Source of the DNA: Diplolepis rosae
Lineage: Eukaryota; Arthropoda; Insecta; Hymenoptera; Diplolepididae
Assembly (NCBI GenBank): GCA_030998225.1
Contig: JAPYXD010000680.1
Span: 11,966,001 to 12,030,000 of the forward strand
Length of the DNA stretch: 64,000 bases
Direction: 5' to 3'
Shown: positions 56,430 through 64,000 of the stretch, one piece after another
How positions within the stretch are numbered: position 1 is the stretch's first letter
Layout: every line of letters begins with the position of its first letter
Made by a program: the position numbers and the translations under genes
Notes under the pieces: generated by a model
What the model saw: only the letters and a program-made list of their open reading frames with translations
Databases searched by the model: none
Told to the model about the DNA's origin: nothing

Positions 56430-56830
56430 CACTGTAAACAAATTTTCCAAAAATAGTCGGACAGCTTAAAATACAAATGGGTCATAAATTTTTCTAAAGA
56501 TATAGTCGGAAATATTTCCGACATAGAACTGGAAATAGCTCCTACTGTTTGGTCGGAGAAATATCCAGTTTATTAAGAAAGAAAGATATATTTCATAAAT
56601 TAAGTGGAAAAAGATCTAAAAAAAGTGAACAAATTCCCGTTTTTGTGGAATAATTTCCACTTCTCATGGGAAAAATTTCCTACAATTTAGGAGACTTGTG
56701 AAATGTTCTCACCTTTTTGATATATTTCCTAATAGTTCGGAAATAAGTCCGAAAATTCGGACAAGTTTCCTCAAATCTATAAAATATTTCCACTTTCTGT
56801 AAGAAAATCTATGCTTCCTAAGGATTTACG
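56430..56830 (-). mobile_element. Inverted copy of the 38,553 GGAAATATTTCC element
   Basis: Aligns in reverse with 38,553-38,990 over almost its full length (ATAGTCGGAAATATTTCCGA; TTTGGTCGGAGAAATATCCA). The right end is truncated at about GCTTCCTAAGGATTTA. Confidence 0.85.
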
Positions 56831-57549
56831 ACCATTTTTTTTAAGAATTATTCACGATTTATTAATTATTCCATTGTTATTTTTTTCTGGAACTGCTTGT
56901 AATTTGTGTTGATTTTGCATTTAAAAGCAGAAATTGTTAAATATGTTCATAAGTTTCGTTGAAAAAATTCAGGTATTAAAAATTTAACATTTTGAAACTT
57001 TCAAAGTGAAAGTTTCACATTGAAAATTTCAACGGCACATTGCTACTTCTCATGAATCGATACGACCGTTCCCGTTTCTTCAGGACTCTTTCGACCGAAT
57101 CTAGAAAGGCTCGACAGCTGTTGTAATTCATGATTGCGACTATAACGTAACCTTTGCGTGAACGCGTAAAGACTCGTGACAATATAATCATAATGAAGAG
57201 AAGGATTTGTGAGTTACTCGAGAGTTTACTATGAATCTCATGCGGAAGATATTTAGTAGTGTCAACGTCTATTGTCTCTCTCACTTTTACAACGCAGAAT
57301 GATTTTTATTTCACCCCAAGGTGGCTACTTACATTCTCATCTATCCTCACGACAAATAATTTCCGACAGAATTTCCCATCATCTCCATAAAAAATCGATC
57401 ATTCCTCATGATGTAGAGACAATGTACTTTAAAAACTTTTCGATTTTTTTTTTCAAACCAAGTGTGAAGCTATTATTTTGTTGATGAAACATATTTTTTG
57501 CAAATAGATCGTTAAAAATGTTTTCTTTTTCTGACTCCGGAATTTTCAT
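56831..57549. other. Intronic DNA; 57,020-57,300 less AT-rich
   Basis: 57,020-57,300 has balanced composition and no relatives in the window, a candidate for conserved non-coding DNA. The ORFs (57,015-57,284, 57,272-57,484) have no recognisable domain. Confidence 0.45.
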
Positions 57550-57740
57550 TTCAAAGCCACGTTTTACTTATACGATCCCTACCTTACTGACACTTTTTTT
57601 TCGGCTTTCACATTTCCACATTAAATGAGATATCGAGTTAAAATTTTGAGTAATTAAGTAAAATGCATTAAGAGACGTTTATCTACTCTTAACTATTTAT
57701 AACTAGAAAAAAAAAATATTTATGCAAATTTTTATAAATA
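57550..57740 (+). mobile_element. Fragment of the GGCCATGG-type MITE
   Basis: GATCCCTACCTTACTGACAC, ACATTAAATGAGATATCGAG and AAAATGCATTAAGAGACG correspond to 46,395-46,520. Confidence 0.6.
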
Positions 57741-57751
57741 ATTTATAATTA

Positions 57752-57865
57752 TTATAGCTCAGTGGTTAGAGCAGTCGACCGGCAATCGAAAGACCTGGGC
57801 TCGAATCCCAGCGCAGTCGAAAGCGTCTTTTTTTCCACAGAAAGATTTTCAAATTCTTTAAATAT
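57752..57865 (+). mobile_element. tRNA-derived SINE with intact A and B boxes
   Basis: TATAGCTCAGTGGTTAGAGC (A box) is followed by a TCGA/TCGA anticodon-like hairpin with loop CCGGCAA and the arm CTGGGCTCGAATCCCAG (B box). CGTCTTTTTTTCC may end transcription. There is no acceptor-stem pairing, so it is a SINE head and not a tRNA gene. Confidence 0.8.
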
Positions 57866-58364
57866 TACAATTATAAATATTTTATTAATATCGTAAACTA
57901 TAAAAAAAATTTTTTTACCTTATTCTGCACAACTTTATGATTGTTTTTTTAAGCTAAAGTAGACACCTTTAAAAGGAAGTAGGTTGGTGGCGCGGATGAT
58001 TACGGCACTTAAAGTCATCTGAAACAAAAAAATTGAATTGATTATTGTTCTAAATGCTTGTGGCTCCGTCCCCTACTAGATATAAAAATTTTTATTAATA
58101 AATAACAAAATGGCGGACTTATAAAAAACAATTAAAAAATCATAGCTTTTTCCGTTGAAAATCGGTGAAAAAAAAGAAATTATTATTATAATTAAATAAT
58201 TTTAGTAGCCGATGGAGCCATTGTTATGTAGAACAACATGTGCAAAAATGAAAGCAATCGGTTGGACAGAATTTTTTTAATCACTCGCGCTGCTTACAAA
58301 AATATTTTTTCGAGAAAAATGCGTTTAAAGTTTTGATTTCAGATTTCTTATGATAAATTTATAC
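57866..58364. other. Probable truncated TTAA-type element
   Basis: Contains AAAGTCATCTGAAACAAAAA (about 58,010) and GAGAAAAATGCGTTTAAAGT (about 58,312), both landmarks of TTAA-class elements, but no matching pair of ends was found. Confidence 0.45.
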
Positions 58365-59082
58365 TTAAGGGGGGTTTCTACTTTGTTCCGCCGAAAAAAC
58401 GTGCTTTTTTTAGACATTTTTTTTTGGGGAACGTATTTAAGATAAACACTTGAAATTTATTTCAGTTGTAGGTACAAGTTTATTGTACAAGTACAAAAAG
58501 TTTTCAGTAGAAATATGCAAGGGGGGGGGGGGCATTGAGCAATGGCAGCGCGCCGAACAAATTTTCCCCACTCTCGGAAGTCCTGCCGCTGTTTCAGATG
58601 ACCTGAAACACAAAAATGAAATATATTCTTACTTTGTATACTTTTATCTTTGGCCGGTACTAGGATTTCGAAAAAAAAATGAAAAATGAAAAAATTATGC
58701 GATTTTGAATGAAAAATTCGATTTTTGCCCACTTTTTTCGATACAAATTGTTATGTAAAATGAAAAATTGTTAATATTTTTTGAAGATTCTAGTACGAGC
58801 CATAGCTAAGCCCTTGATACACGACTTTTAAAAATTTCGTGGCCATTGCTCAACTCGTCTGGCTTAAATCACTTCCGCAAGGCCAAAAAATATAGTTTTG
58901 AGAAAAACGCGTTCAAAGTTTTGCTTCAGTATAAAGTGAAAAAGAACTTTTTGTACTTGTACAATAAACTTGTACCTACAACTGAAAAAAAATTTCAAAT
59001 GTTTATCTTAAATACGTTCCCCAAAAAAAATTTCTAAAAAAAGCACGTTTTTTCGGCCAAACAAAGTAGAAACCCCCCTTAA
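58365..59082. mobile_element. TTAA-flanked foldback element with arms of about 137 bp
   Basis: TTAA at 58,365-58,368 and 59,079-59,082; ends TTAAGGGGGGTTTCTACTTT (inverted copy the same). The arms extend to about 58,502 and from about 58,944, including GTACAAGTTTATTGTACAAG. The core has a long G run (about 58,518), GATGACCTGAAACACAAAAA (58,597) and the box TTTTGAGAAAAACGCGTTCA (58,893). The ORFs are chance. Confidence 0.87.
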
Positions 59083-62000
59083 AACAATCAGCTATGCCTG
59101 GTGCATAGAGTAAACCTTCCATTTCTTTATAGGCATCGTTTATACTTTCGAAATATGTGAAAAAAGAATCGATTTTTCGAAGCCCGAACACGAATTTGAA
59201 ATCCTTTAAATTCAAAACTATTGCACAAAAAATTCAATTTAGTAATTCGAGGAACGTGCTGTTAAATTTCTCTAATTTTTTTATTCTGCATTCAAAGAAA
59301 TTCTACTGAATCTCTTCCGAATCGGCTACTCTAGTCCAAGACAAAACAAGAGGTTGAAATTTCATATAAGTTATTAATTTGAAGTTAGCATGCTTTCCAA
59401 GTAATATTGCAGAGTCCATAATTTATTTTATTTAGAGAACTCAGCGTTATATTTTGAAATACTTAATAGAAAATTTCAAGAATTTTTGTTTTACTCTTTG
59501 CGTACTTAATTTTGAATTTTGTAATGTTTTTAATTCTCCTACCAATAGATTCTAGTTACGGTAAATTATTTCATAATATCACGTAATGTTATTGTCTCAT
59601 AACAGAAATTATGAGCGTTGACGTGCGTCTTAACATACGTTAAAAATTCACCTTTGAATCATGTACAATGCCAACTACCAGTTTTTGGATAAGTTTGAGT
59701 TTGAACACATATATTGTAGATCAACAACACTTGCAGCAATTATAAGATTAATGTCGGTTTATTCATTGCAGACAGTCGACAACTCTTACATCTGTCAAGA
59801 AATATGACTGGTCTCTCTGAACGCGTGAACGGATAAGTTTGATCACGATGCGCTTGATTGGGCAACCAGTAAAGCGGAAGCTGCATTTTAAGCATTAAAA
59901 AACGCATGATGTGATCCTTGAAAAATACTTCGAAGAGTATTATTTTTGTAGTAAAATAGAGGTCGAAAGAGAAAGCAGACTAATTATTTAGTCAATGAGA
60001 AATGGATTAAGAAGAACTTTTTTTAAGGTCGTACACTCGCGAAAATTAGGCAAAAATTTTTCTGTGATTCAAGTTTTTTTCATGGAAAATAATCTTTTCT
60101 CTTTTAAATGATCCTTTCAATAATAATATTACTAGTTCTTTAAAGAAAAATTATCTATTTTTTCCTGAGACCTAATTTTTGCCAGTGTACTACCTTAACA
60201 ACAAAAATAAAACATAAATTACTTCTGCAATACATTTTTTAACACCTAAATTGTATACAATAAGATGTATTGTAATGAAAAGGAACAAATCTTGATATGT
60301 ATAGAATCTTCCGTTTGTTCAAACATTTCTTCTTTTCTAAAAACGAAATGAAGCACAAAGACCTTTTGAAATGGAAAATAAAGTTGGACAAGTTTTATTA
60401 AACGTAGAGGCAAGTCAGACTGAAAACGTGTTATTTGTTTGTTGGAGGAACTCATTCATCAATTTAAAACCCAACTCGAGGACTATATAGTGTCTTCACA
60501 GGCAGAATTTTTATTTCCTAAGGGATGAGAGTTCGTTATATCCAAATACTCTTCTAAAAAATTATCATTTTTAGAAAAATAAATTAATGTATGAAAGAAA
60601 ATATGTAAATGTAGTCTATAATTTTGTTCGCTGAATCTATATTTAAGACAATCTAATTTATTAAAATATAAGATAAACTAGAGTGCCTTTTTTTAGAAAA
60701 CACGAAATTTTGCAATAAATGTTACGGTTTTGAAATGTGATACGGGTAATTTATAAAATTAAATTTACAGATTATTGAATATCGGAAGTTTTCGTAGAAG
60801 ATCAAACTATAAGACATAGAGAAAATTCATTATCAGTTATCCGGAGGTTCTATCGTACACGTGACATTCAAGGATTAAGCAATGAACCAGAAGACGGATC
60901 ATCCTTTTTCCTTCTTATCCGATCTTCCTTTCTCGCACCTCTACATCTCTATTTCTCCCTTTCCTGCTTTATTATTTCTTGCGAGGAATATTATCGAATT
61001 TTTGCAAATAAAGGCTACTCAGCATTATATATAACAAAATAGTGAGTTAATAAAGAATCGGCGACACTTATATGTGTTTAAGAAATCCTGCAACAGAAAA
61101 ATATATTCGAAATTTTTCAAGATCTTTCTTTACTGAATTTTAAATGCTTCAAAGTATTACATGAAAAGCAACAATTAAAATTTTAATAAAAAGAATAAAA
61201 ATACTTCAGGTTTTCTTGTTGTCTATTAATTTATATTTAGATTTTTTATATAGAAGCGTATACTCAGAGCACTTGACAACACTGCCGGCTGAAATTCACT
61301 TCAAGGGTTTTTTTCTACCCTATTCCATTACGCAAATTGACTGGAATCCAGTTTTGAAAACTTGAGGTTGAAAGCAATTTTTATAATGTATGAAACTTAA
61401 AAAATGTTAAAAACAAAACTTCATTACTTTCCACGTTATTTCATAAATTTCATTCATTTAGAATATTTTTCATCGAGTTTTTTTTTAATTATAGTATGGA
61501 AAGTTTTATCTCGAATAAAAATTATAGATTTTTTATGATCGGAATCGTTAGACAAATTTTAGTTGTTTTTAGCTGTTTTTGGATGATATGATTCCATCAC
61601 TTTCACTAAGAAAACGCGATAAAAGAAAATGACGAATGAACAAAATTAAAGAAATAGTCGGTAAGACTAACTTCTTTTCTCGACTGACTGTTCAATTCTT
61701 CCTTAAGAATTTATTTAGTATAAATAGATCATTTTTAGATCATTTCTAGAAAAATTGTGTAAGTCTAGTGAGCGCTATTGATCTGTTTCTTTGCATGATT
61801 GGATTGGATTTACAGTAGAAGGATATTACTTACATATCTTAACTCTTTCTCCCTAAAACCCGAGATCACAATTCTGCAACATCTATCGGGTCCATTCTTC
61901 TGACCAGCTGTGTTGGACATTGGGCGGCTGTCAGATAAAAGGTTTATCTTTATAAGTTCTCCCCAGCTAATCCTGCAATTAGTCGAGAGAAATGTAAACA

Positions 62001-63250
62001 AAGTCGGCATAATAATGCACAAAATATTAATTCTTTCATAAATCAAAAAGATCATTACATCTTGAAATACTGCAAAGTGTAATATTCTTCAGAATTAAAT
62101 ATAATTAAACAAAAAATTACAGTGTTTGAAATAAATCTGCTTAAGTATACCATGTAAAATAAATATTAATAGATATGATGGCGTGTACTATTAATTTCAG
62201 GCAAAATATTTTGAAATAAAGTTATATTTCTGAGATACAACGAAAATTTAATCGTTAAATTCTCGATTTTAAAATAGATCATTCTTTTAACATATAATAT
62301 ATTGATATTGAAAATCTTCATTTTAAAATGAATTAATAAAAAATCGACTCTAACTAATAACCATATTTCACCGTCATAATTTGTTTCGTAAACATTGAGA
62401 GCGTATTATTTGAAATGCAGTGATAAAACTATCCTAGAAGTAATCTAATTTAGTTGATTTAAATTTAAATTTTGTGTATTTTATACTATTGGAAAAATGA
62501 TTCTGAACGAAAAACTATTAAAACTAACCTCACATTCTGCAGTCATTAGCTAACAGCACTAGCAAAAATGTCAAAAATACACATTGAAAAACCGCACTTT
62601 CATTAAAGTAGAACTTTAGGAAAATTGTTCCGTTTTTTTTCATTGTTGAATTGATTGGAACACGACACGTTTTCTGTAGTAAAAAAAAACAATTAGCGGC
62701 TACGATACCGTGAAAAAGGAAGATTTTAATGAAATTAATGATTTGCTTTGACACATACAGGAATTTAACACGAATCGCGAAATATACGTCCTATAAGATG
62801 TTGACTCAATTAAAGTGAAGAAAATACGAAAATGGCTTTAGAATGTTTTAATATTTTGCAAAAACTAAAATAGAATGGCGCCAATAATGCCGGTAGAGCG
62901 TGATCATTTAACGAACTTTAATTTGCGTGTATCTAACTCTTAAACATTATTCACACTTTTCAGAAACGTTCACAACCACGAAAACTTTTGAAATTAACAC
63001 AATTTTGCTTACGTAAAGTTTTAAAAACAATTAGGTTTAATAATTACGGCTCCTATTCAAGCGGCGAAATAACCGTAAACAACAGTGGCGTCTCCACAAA
63101 AATTTGTTAAAAAAGGATTTTTAGTATTTTTACGCTCTGATCCACTGTTGCCAACTGATTTTAATTTTTTAATTTCTAGGCGCACCAAAATGGCGCGATA
63201 TTTAAAAGTGCATACAGCGTCAGCATTTTACTTAGCCTTTTTGAACTTTT
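59083..63250. other. 3' part of the intron, little assigned
   Basis: Mostly AT-rich. A fragment of the GAAGGGCTAATTT-type dispersed repeat lies at about 60,060-60,200. 61,470-61,610 is an inverted copy of 23,655-23,830. 59,620-59,900 and 60,820-60,980 are less AT-rich and unassigned. The ORFs (for example 61,810-62,055, 63,085-63,282) have no recognisable domain. Confidence 0.45.
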
Positions 63251-63612
63251 ATGGCCATGGATCAATTAGAGAACGTGACTAAATTATACATTTATTCGTT
63301 CATGTAAGATAACTCATTTAATTTACTAAGTATCTTTCTGAAGACGTGGGAAACGTAACAAAAAACAATAAAGCACGCCCTTTAACTTTTTTTTAGTAGA
63401 TTTAAAAAAAAAATTCGAAAACTTATCGACAATTACAGTTAACTGTGACATTTTTTTCAACACTTTCAGCCAAACGAAATTGACAGACGTTTTTTATCGT
63501 TTTCTGTTGTATTTTTCAAATTTTCAGGAAAGTATTTTATAAAATAAAAAAGTTATCTCACACGAATTTTTACAGGGATTTGGTCAGGTGACCTCATTGA
63601 TCCATAGCCTTA
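63251..63612. mobile_element. GGCCATGG-type MITE, intact sibling
   Basis: Left ATGGCCATGGATCAATTAGA, right inverted AAGGCTATGGATCAATGAGG. The body aligns with 49,771-50,416 and provides the empty-site reference for the nested insert there (GACGTTTTTTATCGTTTTCT). Confidence 0.8.
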
Positions 63613-63929
63613 TGCTTAAATTTAATTTTTCCAATTAATTATTATCCAAGAAACAACTTTTTAATATAAATCGTAAATTATAAAACTAAATTGAATTTAT
63701 ATTACAAGATAAATATTAAGTAATTTTTTTATTAAAAATTTGTTATTTTGTATAAATTTTTATTTTTAAACAAAGAAGCAACTAAAATACAAAAGTTAAA
63801 CTTTTTGTTGCTATGTTAAAATCTCACATGAAATTAAAACTTTTACAGCTTCTGATGTAAAATGTTTTCGCATTTTTATAACTGCCTGAGTTTAACCTAA
63901 AAATTAATAAGATTTTTGATTTGTTTCAG
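63613..63929 (+). other. lab: End of the labial intron with 3' splice site
   Basis: AT-rich lead-in. The pyrimidine-rich TTTTTGATTTGTTTCAG ends at 63,929, and TTTAACCT near 63,891 is a possible branch site. Confidence 0.8.
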
Positions 63930-64000
63930 CACCAAAAACGAATTCCAACGTTTCGGAATATGGTGGCAGTGCTGTTCCCGGATCTGGAACATCAGTATTT
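63930..64000 (+). CDS. lab: Hox protein Labial, start of exon 2 (residues 282-305)
   Basis: 71 nt continue the labial frame after the phase-1 intron: the split codon gives Ala, then PKTNSNVSEYGGSAVPGSGT and SVF to the window edge. Labial proteins carry a variable Gly/Ser-rich linker between the hexapeptide and the homeodomain, which fits this stretch. NVPKP followed within two residues by APK across the junction matches the insect pattern. The homeodomain, stop codon and any further exons lie to the right. Confidence 0.9.

Larger units (their letters stand above)
16300..63929 (+). other. lab: Labial intron, 47.6 kb, phase 1
   Basis: Donor GTAAGTTT at 16,300; acceptor TTTGATTTGTTTCAG ending at 63,929. 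Joining the last G of exon 1 to CA gives Ala, so the protein continues VPKP-V-APKTNSN, matching the NVPKP.APK pattern of insect Labial. The intron holds no other recognisable host gene and is largely transposon remnants. Large labial introns occur in insects; the size here is explained mainly by repeats. Confidence 0.93.

Noticed and set aside
57752..57825. tRNA gene on the plus strand
   Set aside because: The same SINE head; the acceptor stem does not pair and the loop lacks the usual U33.

Overview
The window comes from an AT-rich animal genome, almost certainly an insect. The only gene is the anterior Hox gene labial. Exon 1 (15456-16299, + strand) encodes the conserved block AIISSENG..YTNLD and ends with the labial-type hexapeptide TYKWMQ followed by VKRNVPKP. 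The first 71 nt of exon 2 lie at the right edge (63930-64000). The repeats (mariner, non-LTR retrotransposon, tRNA-type SINEs, many short inverted-repeat elements) also fit an insect. An order such as Hymenoptera is possible, but I cannot prove it from this window.

Layout. 1-14,400: gene-free DNA upstream of labial, rich in nested inverted-repeat elements, with one GC-richer unexplained block near 6,990-7,320. 14,400-15,455: GC-richer promoter and 5' leader, with a TATA-like box, a Hox/Exd-type site and an upstream ORF that overlaps the labial start. 15,456-16,299: labial exon 1. 16,300-63,929: one 47.6-kb phase-1 intron, packed with transposon debris and holding one conspicuous GC-rich island at about 42,950-43,230. 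63,930-64,000: start of exon 2.

Repeats. Five themes account for most of the non-coding DNA. (1) Elements with CAC(N)GAGAAAA-type ends and 2-bp target duplications; each is built from its own short word repeated many times in both orientations. (2) TTAA-flanked elements with TTAAGGGG-like ends, several sharing one internal box. (3) Copies of a CTGANGA / 4-5 bp hairpin / GAAACGT core resembling the hammerhead-like cores of Penelope-type retroelements; the hairpin stem covaries between copies. (4) tRNA-derived SINEs, including a dimer flanked by a perfect 19-bp duplication. (5) A non-LTR retrotransposon remnant invaded by a mariner and by a MITE. A 25.5-26.7 kb palindrome carries 14 exact AGGTCA nuclear-receptor half-sites. 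An element at 4.8-5.4 kb appears to have captured the first coding exon of a SAM-domain-like gene.

Several insertions can be dated relative to each other because an uninterrupted sibling copy (an empty site) exists elsewhere in the window. All calls are by eye; no database search or folding program was run.
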